Under the pieces are notes generated by a model. The model was not told the origin of the DNA. It did no database searches and saw only the letters and a list, made by a program, of their open reading frames with translations. From Cytobacillus oceanisediminis (lineage in GTDB: Bacteria > Bacillota > Bacilli > Bacillales > Cytobacillaceae): a stretch of 64,000 bases of DNA. The stretch is from positions 62,001-126,000 of the forward strand of contig NZ_QGTW01000015.1 in the NCBI RefSeq assembly GCF_003182355.1. Direction: 5' to 3'. The number at the start of each line of letters is the position of its first letter. Within the stretch, counting starts at the first letter, position 1. Positions 50,484 to 60,185 of this stretch are shown in pieces. The translations under genes and the position numbers were made by a program.

Positions 50484-50517
50484 AGCATTTGCGCCGAACC
50501 CCGCAAATGCTTTTAGC
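50484..50517 (-). terminator. Terminator of the SH3b-C39 gene
   Basis: AAAAGCATTTGCG pairs with CGCAAATGCTTTT, then TT. Confidence 0.9.
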
Positions 50518-50556
50518 TATATAAGATTTTATCTATGAATTTGGGCAGCTGCCTTG

Positions 50557-51660
50557 CTATTTCACTGCCAATGCGCGCTTGCCCATAGAATTATAAATTT
50601 TAATAAACTTGTCTTTTGGCATTTTCACGTCTTTTTTGACTGCTTCGCTATCATTAAAATAAACATAGTCTGCATCCACTCCTGTTACAACAATACAGTG
50701 CAATGGAGTTGGGGAACTAATGGTTTTTCCCGCAGGCGTTTTCCAGCTTCTTTTATTAGGCATTTCATGGCTGATCGTAAACCATGCCAGCACGGGACTG
50801 CCTTGAGAAACATGCTTCTCTATTTCGGAAAAATCTTTTCCTGTCAGGTTCACTCCGCCTGGACGGTACTGATCCAGCAATTTTTTAAGTGGTCCCGGGT
50901 TTATAGTGTGGCCATTTCCAAAAGGCGTTCCAACAAACCCAATATCCGGATCTCCCCAAGTTTTAATAGATCCGTCTGGATTTCTCACTAACTCTGTTGA
51001 ATCATAAGGCATTTGTTTCGCAAGGGTAGTTTTGCTGATATTTACACCGTAATATTTTAACGCCATGGCAAGTGACGTCACTTCACAGCCGCTTGGCAAT
51101 TCAGGCCGCTGTGCAATAAGCGGGACATTTAGCTTTGCTGCTCGGGAGTCACTTATAGTTACATAATCGCCGCTCACATAGCCTGAAGTGCCATTATATG
51201 AAACTTTATACCAGCCATTGCTTTCCTTATGTATAACGCTCAATACCGATCCATTCTTCAAAAGGCCGATTTTACTGTAATTCAATCCTGGACCCTTGCG
51301 GACATTCAAAGCAGTTGCGTCCACCCGGTAGAGCTTATCATTAGTTTTCACGTAATGGCCGCTGACATAGCCTGTTTGGCTTTTGTAAGTAATCTTATAC
51401 CATCCGTTATCCAGCCTCTGGATTACCTGAATACTGCTGCCTTGAGGCAAGCTTCCTATCCGCTCATAGTTTGTTCCGGGTCCCGAACGGACATTAAGGC
51501 TGGTCGCATCAACAATGTAAGATGAAGAAGCTGCTTCTGCCACGCTCTGATTGGAACTTAAAGGAACAAGTGGCGAAAACACAGCTCCTGTCAAAATAGC
51601 AGCAGCAACTGATCCCTTTAATAGAGCCCTTCTTCCAGACCGCCCTTTCAATATATTCAT
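50557..51660 (-). CDS. Secreted protein with two SH3b domains and a C39-like peptidase domain
   Basis: The 367-aa product starts with a Tat-like or Sec signal (KGRSGRRALLKGSVAAAILT) ending near AEAAS. Two bacterial SH3 domains follow (each with LNVRSGPGTNYERIG or LNVRKGPGLNYSKIG, then GWYK...GYVSG). The C-terminal half is a peptidase_C39_2 domain: PSGCEVTSLAMALKYYGV (Cys nucleophile), PLHCIVVTG (His) and NDSEA (Asp). It probably binds the cell wall and cleaves peptides there. ATG 51660 follows GGAGGAG. Confidence 0.85.
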   Translation of the reverse strand: MNILKGRSGRRALLKGSVAAAILTGAVFSPLVPLSSNQSVAEAASSSYIVDATSLNVRSGPGTNYERIGSLPQGSSIQVIQRLDNGWYKITYKSQTGYVSGHYVKTNDKLYRVDATALNVRKGPGLNYSKIGLLKNGSVLSVIHKESNGWYKVSYNGTSGYVSGDYVTISDSRAAKLNVPLIAQRPELPSGCEVTSLAMALKYYGVNISKTTLAKQMPYDSTELVRNPDGSIKTWGDPDIGFVGTPFGNGHTINPGPLKKLLDQYRPGGVNLTGKDFSEIEKHVSQGSPVLAWFTISHEMPNKRSWKTPAGKTISSPTPLHCIVVTGVDADYVYFNDSEAVKKDVKMPKDKFIKIYNSMGKRALAVK

Positions 51661-51755
51661 ATTCTCTCCTCCAAACAATGTCGAATTTACGAACTATTAT
51701 AAAAATATAGATTAAGATACAGCTAGTCTACCTTTTTGGGACTGGAAAAATTTTA

Positions 51756-51781
51756 TTGAAACTAAAGGATTAACTAGTTTC
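51756..51781. promoter_or_regulatory. Inverted repeat between two secreted-protein genes
   Basis: TGAAACTA and TAGTTTCA are separated by ten bases in the region that divides the divergent C39 and phosphodiesterase genes. Possibly an operator for both. Confidence 0.4.
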
Positions 51782-51946
51782 ATAAATACAGGAAAATCGG
51801 CATCCGAAGATACGCCCTCTTTATTCCAAAAAAATTAGAATTTGATGTCCATAGATGCAAAGGGTTCATTCAACCTTTGTTTAAATGGCAGATTAATAGG
51901 GAATAACCTCTTGTACCAATTTTCATACAACACGGAGGAAAACATA

Positions 51947-53863
51947 ATGAAAAAGCACTATTTTTATATAATCATTTTATTGGTTGGTTCCATTGTTTCT
52001 CCAACTCCAGGTTATGCGTCAGAAATGAAGGATCAGGATAACAAGGTTATTTTGGTTTCCTTTGATGGGATGCGCAACGATCTGACAAAGGAGTATGTCA
52101 AGGACGGAAACCTCCCTCATATCAAGTCTCTTATGAAAAATGGAGTGGCTGCCAAAGATTCCAAGACTGTTACTCCATCACTAACTGCTCCCTCCCATGC
52201 GGCGATTGCAACGGGTACAACTCCTTCCGAAACCGGCATGGTCAGCAACAAGTGGCAGGACCCCCACAAGGAATTGGCAAACGGAGAGAGTGCCTTTCAC
52301 CAGCCTCTTGATAAAAGCCCGCTTTGGAAGGAAGCAAAAAAGAACGGCAAAACAACAGCTACCGTCCTGTTTCCCGGGTCAAACCCCGATGCCGGTTCGC
52401 AGGCAGATTACGCTGTCTATTACGGTGAAACCTGGGCAGAAAGTTCACTGAACAAGCTAAACTTCAAAGCTGCGGACGGCGGGAAACACACTGAAAAAAG
52501 CTTTAGTCCTTTAAAAGAAGCAAAAATGAAGCTGCCCCTGCAAAAAGCCAAAAATAGAGAAATCAATATTTTGGCAATGGACACAACAGATGATGGCAAA
52601 ACAAATTATGACCGGTTTATTTTTTCGGATAATCGTTCTGCTGCTCAGGATGATTCTGTAGCACAAGTTAATGAATGGGGTTCCTTCCCTGTTGAGGTGG
52701 ATCGCAAATCGGCAGGCTTCTGGTTTAAACTGAAGACAGATCCAACTCTAGAAAAGGCAAGCATTTACCGGACATCTGTCACTTCAGGGCTTATTAAAGG
52801 ACCTGATGGCTTCAAAGAAGAAATCATCTCGGAATTCGGTTTCTTTCCTGTCCAGGATGACACAAAGGCTTTTAAGAAAGGCTGGATTTCCAGAGACGAG
52901 TACGAAGAAATCAGTTCACGCTTTGTCAACTGGACTACAGATGTCTCTCTTTATATAAAAGAAAAATACCAGCCCGACTTGCTGATGTTCTACGCACCGC
53001 AAATTGACCATGAATCACACCATTTCCTGCTGACAGATCCAAGGCAGCCAGAGTATACAGAGGCAAGGTCAAAGGAGCATATGAAGTATATTGAATGGGC
53101 CTACAAGCTTGCTGATGGCGTGGTCGGGCGAACGATGGATACCCTGACTAAAAGTGACCACCTTCTGGTTGTTTCCGATCACGGGATGGAGCCTGTCCAC
53201 ACCATCCTGGCCCCAAACACATTGTTAAAAAAAGCAGGCCTCTTGAAGAGCGATAAGGAAGGAAAGGTTGATGAAGAAAGATCAGAAGCTATCGCTGTTG
53301 CCAGCGGATCCGCTGCACAGATTTATATTAATAAAGACCTATCAAAAGAGGAAAAAAAGAATGTCGCCAAGAAAGTTGAAAATCTATTTAGCGGGTATCA
53401 AATAAAACCTAAATTCAAAAAAGCAGCACTCAAACAGTATTTTGAAGAGATTGGCAATACCATTGTGCAAAAACGTTTTAGCGACTTTGACCAAAAAACA
53501 AAGCAATTTTTCAATTATTTATTGCACAAAAAGGAAAATCCCTATCAAATTGCAGATGGAAGCGAAAAAGAAAAGGGACATCCCAACGAAGGGGAAATCC
53601 TCTTGCTTGGAGCCAAGGGCTATATGATGGGCAGCAGCCTAACCAAAGCCGAACTGCCTGCAATAGAGCTCGGCAGCCACGGCGGCAATCCTGATCGAAA
53701 AGAGCTTAAGGCAGTATTTATCGCCCAAGGCCCTTCGTTCAAAAAGGATGAAAATATCGGTTCGATTACTACACTTGATATTGCCCCGACTGTGTATAAG
53801 CTATTAGGCATACCGAGCCCAGACTTCCTTGAGGGTAACGTTTTGGAGGATGCTATTGAATAA
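51947..53863 (+). CDS. Secreted nucleotide pyrophosphatase/phosphodiesterase (alkaline-phosphatase fold)
   Basis: The 638-aa product has a signal peptide (KKHYFYIIILLVGSIVSPTP). Metal-site motifs of the NPP branch are present: SFDGMRNDL, the nucleophile block TPSLTAPSHAAIATGTTPSETG (catalytic Thr/Ser), APQIDHESHHF, VVSDHGM and LGSHGGN. It should hydrolyse phosphodiester or nucleotide bonds outside the cell with two Zn2+ or Mn2+. ATG 51947 follows ACGGAGG; a longer frame upstream lacks a ribosome site. Confidence 0.88.
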   Translation: MKKHYFYIIILLVGSIVSPTPGYASEMKDQDNKVILVSFDGMRNDLTKEYVKDGNLPHIKSLMKNGVAAKDSKTVTPSLTAPSHAAIATGTTPSETGMVSNKWQDPHKELANGESAFHQPLDKSPLWKEAKKNGKTTATVLFPGSNPDAGSQADYAVYYGETWAESSLNKLNFKAADGGKHTEKSFSPLKEAKMKLPLQKAKNREINILAMDTTDDGKTNYDRFIFSDNRSAAQDDSVAQVNEWGSFPVEVDRKSAGFWFKLKTDPTLEKASIYRTSVTSGLIKGPDGFKEEIISEFGFFPVQDDTKAFKKGWISRDEYEEISSRFVNWTTDVSLYIKEKYQPDLLMFYAPQIDHESHHFLLTDPRQPEYTEARSKEHMKYIEWAYKLADGVVGRTMDTLTKSDHLLVVSDHGMEPVHTILAPNTLLKKAGLLKSDKEGKVDEERSEAIAVASGSAAQIYINKDLSKEEKKNVAKKVENLFSGYQIKPKFKKAALKQYFEEIGNTIVQKRFSDFDQKTKQFFNYLLHKKENPYQIADGSEKEKGHPNEGEILLLGAKGYMMGSSLTKAELPAIELGSHGGNPDRKELKAVFIAQGPSFKKDENIGSITTLDIAPTVYKLLGIPSPDFLEGNVLEDAIE

Positions 53864-53908
53864 TTTGAAAGGCCTTGCGGGAAAGCAAGGCCTTTCAAAT
53901 TATTTTAT
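53859..53908. terminator. Bidirectional terminator that includes the stop codon
   Basis: AATAATTTGAAAGGCCTTG and its exact complement (19 pairs) around CGGGAAAG. The phosphodiesterase stop (53861-53863) is inside the stem. Confidence 0.9.
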
Positions 53909-53929
53909 GGGGGATTTTGTGGGCGGCTT

Positions 53930-54088
53930 TCATTCTTTTATACGCAGAACTCCTCTTTTACACGCAAGAAACTATTTTTATGCGCGGGTGTGCGGGTTCT
54001 TCCAGTTTATGCGCGTTTGTTCGCTGTTTTTCTTTGTTTGCGCGCGGACTCCTCTTTTACGCGTGATCTCACCCTTTGCGTGCGTCTT
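53930..54088. repeat. 20-bp-period array D (TTTTAYRCGC units)
   Basis: CGC cores at 53943, 53963, 53983, 54022, 54041, 54060 and about 54079 follow T-runs (TTTTATACGC, TTTTACACGC, TTTTATGCGC, TTTTACGCG). Spacing is 19-20 bases, with one weak unit near 54003. It lies between converging genes. Confidence 0.7.
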
Positions 54089-54203
54089 TTTTAATAGATT
54101 GCAAGTGGGTTTCTCGAATATACTCTTTACCACTGCTCACCAGCTCCCGACTCCCTGCCAATCCCAAAACAAAGACCCCTCAGAGAGATGAGCCATAACA
54201 AAA

Positions 54204-55661
54204 TTATATGCGATCCAACTCGACAAGGACGATGGTTCCTTCCCCAATTTGGCTTTCTATTCTCATCGAGCCGTGGTGCTCCTGGATAATTTTATTGCTG
54301 ACTGTGAGCCCAAGCCCAATTCCCTTATCTTTTGTTGTATAAAACGGTGTACCGAGATAGCCCAGCAAGTGGGTATCAATCCCCGGCCCTTCATCTGAAA
54401 AAGCTATCTTCACTCTTCTATTATCTTGCTTTTGTACGCTGACATGGACATTTCCGCCATTCGGCATAGCTTCAATCGCATTTTTCATGAAGTTGACAAA
54501 CACCTGCTTCAGCTGATGAGGGGAACATAATATCATAATATCATCCTCATCGTAGTCAAGCTTAATTTGGACATTATGAAGCAAGGCTTGCGGATGAAGC
54601 ACATTGATGGTGCTTTCCAGGATGGAAATTAAATTCCCTTTCTCAAACTCAATCGCCTGGGGTTTGGCCAACGACATAAATTCATTGACGATCATGTCGA
54701 TACGGTCGAGCTCTTCCATAATAATAGATAGATAGTTATCCTGTTTATCCTGGTTAACACTCAATTTAAGCAGTTTGGAAAAACCTTTTAAAGATGTCAG
54801 CGGATTTCTGATTTCATGGGCGACGCCCGCAGCCAGCTGCCCAATAATAGAGAGACGATCGAGATTCCGCAATGCAGCATCATTATTCACCCTATCCGTA
54901 ATGTTTCTGCCCACTGCGACAAATAAATCAATTTCCCCTTCATCATTTAAGATAGGAGAAATACTCGTCTCTACAAAAACAGTACGGCCATCGGCTGCTA
55001 TCAGTTTCGTTTCAATCAGCTGCGGCTCGCCGGTTTCCAATAGCAGTAGAAATACTTTATCAAAGTTTTCTTTTTCTTCAGGCGGCATGACGATACAGCA
55101 GTTTTTCCCTATAAGCTGCCTTGGGGAATAGCCCAGTACTTTTTCGTGTGAGGGGGATGCATAAATGAGGATCTGATCCTTCTTAAAAACCTTAATCATA
55201 TCTGTTGTATTTTCTGTAATTAAATCATATAGCTCCCGCGTTTTCCTTAACTCTCTTTCCATGCTCTTCAAATCCGTCATATCCCGGAAAATAGCCAGGA
55301 CCGCAATAATTCTGCCCTTTGAGTTCCGGAAGGGTGAATAAGACACTGATATATCCAAAACGGAACCATCTTGATGATAACGCTGCGTCATCACATTGCT
55401 GTACACTTTTCCAAGCTTCACCAGTTTAATAATATCCTTAACCTCTTCTGGATTTTGAAATTCCGTAAACTTTTTTCCGATCACTTCTTTTTCGGTATAA
55501 CCAAAAATTAAAGTATACATATGGTTTACTCTAATAAAACGGTTTTCCATATCAATTATGGCAACCCCATCTGCCGTACAATTCAAGAACAAATCTATCA
55601 ACTCATCAGGATTGAAATAAATCGAATCGCTCTCATTCCCAATAATTGGGAAACCATTCAT
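54204..55661 (-). CDS. PAS sensor histidine kinase, soluble (sporulation kinase-like)
   Basis: The 485-aa product has no membrane helix, two PAS domains (about 20-130 and 145-255), a His box (AAGVAHEIRNPLTSLKGFSK, His about 282) and an ATPase domain (NFMKNAIEAM, SDEGPGI, KGIGLGLTVS). It closely resembles the kinase at 46520-48178 in its last 230 residues. KinA and related Spo0F kinases are soluble with PAS domains. No regulator nearby. I chose ATG 55661 with GAGGTG nine bases upstream. Confidence 0.88.
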   Translation of the reverse strand: MNGFPIIGNESDSIYFNPDELIDLFLNCTADGVAIIDMENRFIRVNHMYTLIFGYTEKEVIGKKFTEFQNPEEVKDIIKLVKLGKVYSNVMTQRYHQDGSVLDISVSYSPFRNSKGRIIAVLAIFRDMTDLKSMERELRKTRELYDLITENTTDMIKVFKKDQILIYASPSHEKVLGYSPRQLIGKNCCIVMPPEEKENFDKVFLLLLETGEPQLIETKLIAADGRTVFVETSISPILNDEGEIDLFVAVGRNITDRVNNDAALRNLDRLSIIGQLAAGVAHEIRNPLTSLKGFSKLLKLSVNQDKQDNYLSIIMEELDRIDMIVNEFMSLAKPQAIEFEKGNLISILESTINVLHPQALLHNVQIKLDYDEDDIMILCSPHQLKQVFVNFMKNAIEAMPNGGNVHVSVQKQDNRRVKIAFSDEGPGIDTHLLGYLGTPFYTTKDKGIGLGLTVSNKIIQEHHGSMRIESQIGEGTIVLVELDRI

Positions 55662-55778
55662 CAAGGAGTTCACCTCATTTTTCGACTTTATTAAGTCCAT
55701 TTTACAGAATTTTACGACAAAAAACATAGATATCTTTAGAGAAACTCAATATTTTACAGAGACAACATCTATAAAATA

Positions 55779-56020
55779 GGCTCTGTTAAATTTGCCTGTT
55801 GATTTCCGCTCCAGGTACTAAGCGAACCGCGGGCGATCCGACGCTCCTCGGCGCATTCGCACCTGTGGGGTCTCCCGTTGACACGCTTCTCCCGCAGGAC
55901 ATTGAATAAGCTTCCTCGAGTAAACACCGCACGAAGGAAATGTGTCAGCATTTCCGAGGATCTCGTACCTTCCACTCCAATCAACAGGGTGCTAAAATCA
56001 ACAATAAGCTTTAACACAGC
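55779..56020. mobile_element. Mobile-looking repeat, copy 3, with 9-bp target duplication
   Basis: The 242-bp element starts GGCTCTGTTAAATTTGCCTG and ends AATAAGCTTTAACACAGC; the ends are inverted (GCTCTGTTAAA against GCTGTGTTAAA). TATAAAATA flanks it on both sides (55770-55778 and 56021-56029), which is the mark of insertion. No coding capacity: a MITE-like element. Confidence 0.88.
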
Positions 56021-56029
56021 TATAAAATA

Positions 56030-56064
56030 AAAAAGCAACTCCCCTTAGGGTTAGTTGCTTTCTC
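56030..56064 (-). terminator. Rho-independent terminator
   Basis: AAAGCAACT pairs with AGTTGCTTT, then TTTATTTTA on the minus strand. Confidence 0.85.
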
Positions 56065-56110
56065 TCAACTCCATTTTCGCAACCGCCTCACAATGTGTGG
56101 ACTGTAATTG
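56050..56110 (-). pseudogene. Possible tail of an RNA uracil methyltransferase gene
   Basis: The minus strand reads QLQSTHCEAVAKMELRESN and then stops at the terminator. The block T-H-C-E-A-V-A-K-M-E-L resembles the conserved end of RlmCD/TrmA-type methyltransferases (here MHVECVAKIVL at 58619). No upstream part of such a gene is present. Low certainty. Confidence 0.3.
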
Positions 56111-56317
56111 ACAACATAAAGTGATGTTGGCGGGTATATCAACAAATCCTATAAGGAACCTTACTGAGCGAATAATAACAAACATATAAAGCAAAAATGG
56201 GCGGGAAGGAGCCCGGTTCAATACCGCCTTCACACCAGCCAATTAACTGCTTAGTATAAACTCTAACTTTTTGGTTTTAGCGTCCTATTTCGCTTTTATC
56301 CTTGAATTGGGACACTT

Positions 56318-57304
56318 CTACTGGTCTCCCATTCCATCAAGAAGATTCTTTGACCCAAAGTTATCGAGCAATGCACGCACTTCATCTGTTGACTCTGTGC
56401 TCATTAATTGATTTCTTAATTCACTAGCCCCTCGAAACCCACGGACATATATCTTAAAAAAGCGTTGAAGAGCCTTGAACGGGCGTAGCTCCAAACTTGA
56501 ATATTTGTCATGGAGATCCAAATGCAGCCTTAAGAGATCAAGCAATTCCTTACTACTATGATCTTTCGGCTCCTTTTCGAAGGCAAATGGATTATTGAAT
56601 ATACCACGCCCAATCATAACACCATCAATACCGTATTGATGAGCAAGCTTTAAGCCAGTTTGACGGTCAGGGATATCCCCATTGATTGTCAAGAGTGTAT
56701 CCGGTGCCACCTGGTCTCGAAGTTTTTTAATCTCCGGAATTAGTTCCCAATGAGCATCTACTTTGCTCATTTCCTCTCTTGTACGCAGATGAATGGAAAG
56801 ATTAACAATGTCTTGTTTCAATATGTGTGTTAGCCAGTTGTGCCATTCTTCTATATCCGTGTAACCAAGCCTTGTCTTTACACTTACGGGCAATCCTCCT
56901 GCTTTTGCTGCTTGGATTAAATCTGCTGCAACTTCTGGACGACGGATAAGGCCACTTCCCTTTCCGTGATGTGCCACATTAGGGACAGGACAGCCCATAT
57001 TGATATCCAAACCCTTAAACCCTAGTTTCGCCATACCAATACTCATTTGCCGAAAGTATTCAGGCTTATCCCCCCATATATGGGCTACAATTGGTTGTTC
57101 ATCCTCTGTAAAAGTCAAACGCCCACGCACACTATGGATCCCCTCAGGGTGACAATAGCTCTCCGTGTTTGTGAACTCTGTAAAAAACACATCAGGTCTG
57201 GCTGCCTCACTCACTACATGGCGAAAAACAACATCCGTCACATCTTCCATTGGGGCCAGTATAAAAAAAGGCCGTGGTAAATCACGCCAAAAATTATTTA
57301 CCAT
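56318..57304 (-). CDS. dus: tRNA-dihydrouridine synthase
   Basis: The 328-aa FMN barrel has FILAPMEDVTDVVFR (FMN), GLDINMGCPVPNVAHHGKGSG (catalytic Cys), SVKTRLGY, LSIHLRTREEMSK and NGDIPDR, then DGVMIGRGIFNNPF. It reduces uridines in tRNA D-loops with NADPH. It is a second-type Dus compared with the classical DusB block next to the folate genes in Bacillus. ATG 57304 is used; TTG 57310 has a better-spaced ribosome site (AGAGG) and is possible. Confidence 0.92.
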   Translation of the reverse strand: MVNNFWRDLPRPFFILAPMEDVTDVVFRHVVSEAARPDVFFTEFTNTESYCHPEGIHSVRGRLTFTEDEQPIVAHIWGDKPEYFRQMSIGMAKLGFKGLDINMGCPVPNVAHHGKGSGLIRRPEVAADLIQAAKAGGLPVSVKTRLGYTDIEEWHNWLTHILKQDIVNLSIHLRTREEMSKVDAHWELIPEIKKLRDQVAPDTLLTINGDIPDRQTGLKLAHQYGIDGVMIGRGIFNNPFAFEKEPKDHSSKELLDLLRLHLDLHDKYSSLELRPFKALQRFFKIYVRGFRGASELRNQLMSTESTDEVRALLDNFGSKNLLDGMGDQ

Positions 57305-57316
57305 ATTCAAATTCAA

Positions 57317-57760
57317 ATCCTCTCATTACAGGATACCAGGCCAATCCCTTATCCCAAAATTAATAAACAAAATGGCCCTGCTTCTTTTACACTTATACCA
57401 TTTTGAAGCATTTTTTATCAAACTGATCAGAAATATTTATTTTAACTTCGTAATCTCTGTACAACCAGTATTCCACTGTTCGAGTTAAAATAAAGTCTTG
57501 CTAAAAAACGACTTAAAAGAAAATTGGAAGAACACTGAATTGACAAAGGTTTAACAGGAAAAGACCCCAAAATCGCAAAAGGATTTTTTGCGAAATCAGG
57601 GTCGGAACGGCAAACGTTTATTCTTAACCAGCAAGAGCTATTTATTAATTAGGCATCTTCAATTCTAAAGCCGTGACGACTTCTACATGCCCGGTGTGTA
57701 TGTGGCAACACATGAGATGCAGGTGAAATTAACATTTGATCATTGCCTAAAGTTATTCAA
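57317..57760. other. Intergenic stretch without a gene
   Basis: No frame with a ribosome site on either strand. It holds the satP terminator (57563-57606) and AT-rich sequence. Confidence 0.5.
57563..57606 (-). terminator. Nested hairpin, probable satP terminator
   Basis: GACCC...TCGCAAAA pairs with TTTTGCGA...GGGTC, followed by TTTTCC on the minus strand. It lies 155 bases past the satP stop. Confidence 0.6.
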
Positions 57761-58414
57761 TTAAGCAGCTATTTTTTCATTTTCTTTTTCATTGTCATTC
57801 TTAAACACACGGAACGGTTTGCCTACCGGTAAGACTACTTGTCCAAAATGAATATTTAAAACCGCTGCAGCAGAACCATAGAATGAAAGTAAAGCAATCA
57901 TTAATTCTGAGATAGCCGCCAGCATATGTGAAAATTCATACATGATATTAAATGAACTTAATGACAACCCGATAAATAGAAAATCAATCAGTACAAAAAT
58001 GAAGAACAGAACCTTATGAGTCGCCATGGCCCCGATTGTCATGAACAAGCTAAAGATTAAGTAACCTACGAATGCAACACCTAACTGTTTAGAATCTGCA
58101 GCTGCAAGTAAATTTTCACCTAAAGCCCCGGATTGAATCAGCCATGTTGTCCCAACTCCAAACCAAAATAAGCCAAATGCACCGAAAGCTGTTGTACCAA
58201 ATACATTATTATGCTTAGAGTCCATAATGGCTGCGATTAACTGTGCCAGACCGCCTAGAAAGAATGCCCATGGTAATATTAACGCAGTTCCTTCTGTCAA
58301 TCCTAATTTTTGTGATGACGCTACAAGGGTTACCATCGCCAAACCAAACAACCCTAGAGCAGAAGGATCAGCGGTTACCACTTTTACAGAAGTATGATTT
58401 TGATGATCATTCAT
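57761..58414 (-). CDS. satP: Acetate uptake transporter (SatP/YaaH, GPR1/FUN34 family)
   Basis: The 217-aa product has six hydrophobic helices and the family start ADPSALGLFGLAMVTL (variant of N-P-x-P-L-G-L) with FLGGLAQLIAAIMDSKHNNVFGTTAFGAFGLFWF, including the narrow-gate Phe residues. It transports acetate and sometimes succinate with protons. ATG 58414 follows AAGGAGG. An imperfect Fnr/CRP-like palindrome (TGTGA-N6-TAACA, 58483-58498) lies upstream. It stands alone. Confidence 0.88.
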   Translation of the reverse strand: MNDHQNHTSVKVVTADPSALGLFGLAMVTLVASSQKLGLTEGTALILPWAFFLGGLAQLIAAIMDSKHNNVFGTTAFGAFGLFWFGVGTTWLIQSGALGENLLAAADSKQLGVAFVGYLIFSLFMTIGAMATHKVLFFIFVLIDFLFIGLSLSSFNIMYEFSHMLAAISELMIALLSFYGSAAAVLNIHFGQVVLPVGKPFRVFKNDNEKENEKIAA

Positions 58415-58618
58415 AAGATGTGTAATTCCTCCTTAGTAATATAGCTTACTAAGGTTACATAAAAATATCTCTTTTGTCTATATGTGAAATCGGTAACAAT
58501 TAAACTTTCTTTATCCAAAAAATGGTGAAATATTCAAAAATGATGACTCCTGGAACTTTCATCTATTTAAAGTCCAAGACTCAAACAGTTACTATTCATT
58601 TTTTATACATTAAGAAAT

Positions 58619-59992
58619 TCACTTTTTCAGCACAATCTTTGCAACACACTCCACATGCATGGTCTGCGGGAACATATCAACCGGCTGCACCTCAACAGTT
58701 TTGTAACCGCCGTCTTCCAGGATGCGCAAATCCCTCGCGAGTGTTCCCGGGTTGCAGGACACATAGACGACTTTTTTTGGCTTCATGTTAAGTATGGTTT
58801 GCAGCAGGGCTTCGTCACAGCCTTTGCGCGGCGGGTCAACGACCAGGACATCTGCTGTGTTACCCTTTTTATACCAATCCGGAATAACTTCTTCCGCTTT
58901 CCCGACAGCAAATTCGGCATTGATAATTCCATTCAGGGATGCATTCCGCCTCGCATCCTCAATCGCATCAGGCACAATTTCCACACCGAAAACCTCTTTG
59001 GCTTTTTGCGCCAAGAAAAGGGAAATCGTCCCGATTCCACAATACGCATCGATAACCTTTTCTTCTCCGCTCAAGTTTGCATATTCCAGCGCCTTTTCAT
59101 ATAATACCTTCGTTTGCTCTGGGTTCACCTGATAAAAAGAGCGGGCGGAAATGGCAAATTTAATATCACCGATAAAGTCATAGATAACCTCTTCGCCCCA
59201 TAGGACACGGGTTACATCTCCCATGATTACATTCGTCTTTTTTGAGTTAACATTATGCACTACTGACTTAACGCCTTGGATGTTCTCGACAATCTCTTCC
59301 ACGATTTTCTGTTTGTACGGCAGTTCGTTCGTTCTGGTGACAAGCACAATCATCACTTCACCGGTCACAAGCCCGTAGCGAGCCATCACATGCCGAAGTT
59401 CGCCTTTATGCCTGCCTTCATCATAGGCACGGACACCATAGCGGCCGCAAATTTCCTTTACCTTTTGGACTACTTCATCATTTTTTTCTTGCTGGATAAG
59501 GCATTCCTTCATATCAATAATCTGATGGGTGCGCTGCTGGTAAAATCCTCCGATCAGCCCGCCTTCCTGCTCTCCAATCGGTACCTGTGCTTTATTGCGG
59601 TAGCGCCACGGATCCTTCATGCCGAGCACCGGATGCACCTTTACATCTTCAAGCTTCCCAATCCTGGTCAGCACATCCCTGACCTGCTTTTCCTTTGCAA
59701 GAAGCTGGCCTTCATAGCTCAAATGCTGAAGCTGGCAGCCTCCGCATTCTTTATAGATCGGACATGGAGCCTCAACCCGGTATGGACTTTCTTCGTACGT
59801 TTCGATTAAACGGGCGAATCCATATCCTTTGTTGACTTTAATAACCTTTACCTTTGCCCTTTCGCCGGGAAGCCCGTTCGGCACAAACAGGGGGAAGCCG
59901 TCTACTTTGGCAACGCCCGCTCCCTCATGGGTTAAATCCTCAAAAGTAACATCTATATAATCATTTTTTTGAACCGGTAATGTTCTGCTCAT
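58619..59992 (-). CDS. rlmCD: 23S rRNA (uracil-C5)-methyltransferase RlmCD
   Basis: The 457-aa product has an N-terminal TRAM domain (YIDVTFEDLTHEGAGVAKVD), a four-cysteine Fe-S motif (CPIYKECGGCQLQHL plus Cys near 160), SAM-binding VIDAYCGIGTISLFLA and the catalytic Cys in VVYVSCNPGTLARDL. RlmCD of B. subtilis (YefA) makes m5U747 and m5U1939 in 23S rRNA with SAM. It follows dgkB as in B. subtilis. ATG 59992 follows AAGGAAG. Confidence 0.95.
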   Translation of the reverse strand: MSRTLPVQKNDYIDVTFEDLTHEGAGVAKVDGFPLFVPNGLPGERAKVKVIKVNKGYGFARLIETYEESPYRVEAPCPIYKECGGCQLQHLSYEGQLLAKEKQVRDVLTRIGKLEDVKVHPVLGMKDPWRYRNKAQVPIGEQEGGLIGGFYQQRTHQIIDMKECLIQQEKNDEVVQKVKEICGRYGVRAYDEGRHKGELRHVMARYGLVTGEVMIVLVTRTNELPYKQKIVEEIVENIQGVKSVVHNVNSKKTNVIMGDVTRVLWGEEVIYDFIGDIKFAISARSFYQVNPEQTKVLYEKALEYANLSGEEKVIDAYCGIGTISLFLAQKAKEVFGVEIVPDAIEDARRNASLNGIINAEFAVGKAEEVIPDWYKKGNTADVLVVDPPRKGCDEALLQTILNMKPKKVVYVSCNPGTLARDLRILEDGGYKTVEVQPVDMFPQTMHVECVAKIVLKK

Positions 59993-60185
59993 TGTTTTCT
60001 TCCTTTTCAGCTTAATTCCGTGACCTTTTTGACTAGAGAGATTGTATCACAAAACAGGGTTAAATACGAAATCGGATACTGTCTGCAGCTTTAAAGGGCT
60101 AATATATTGCCCTATCCGAAGTTATTTAAAAGCAAAATGATAAGGTTAAAAAAGGGCTGGAAGCAAGCAGGCACAGGAGGCATAG

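Noticed and set aside
56051..56242. 63-codon frame before dus
   Set aside because: Only its last 20 residues look like a known protein; no ribosome site, so I list only a possible remnant.
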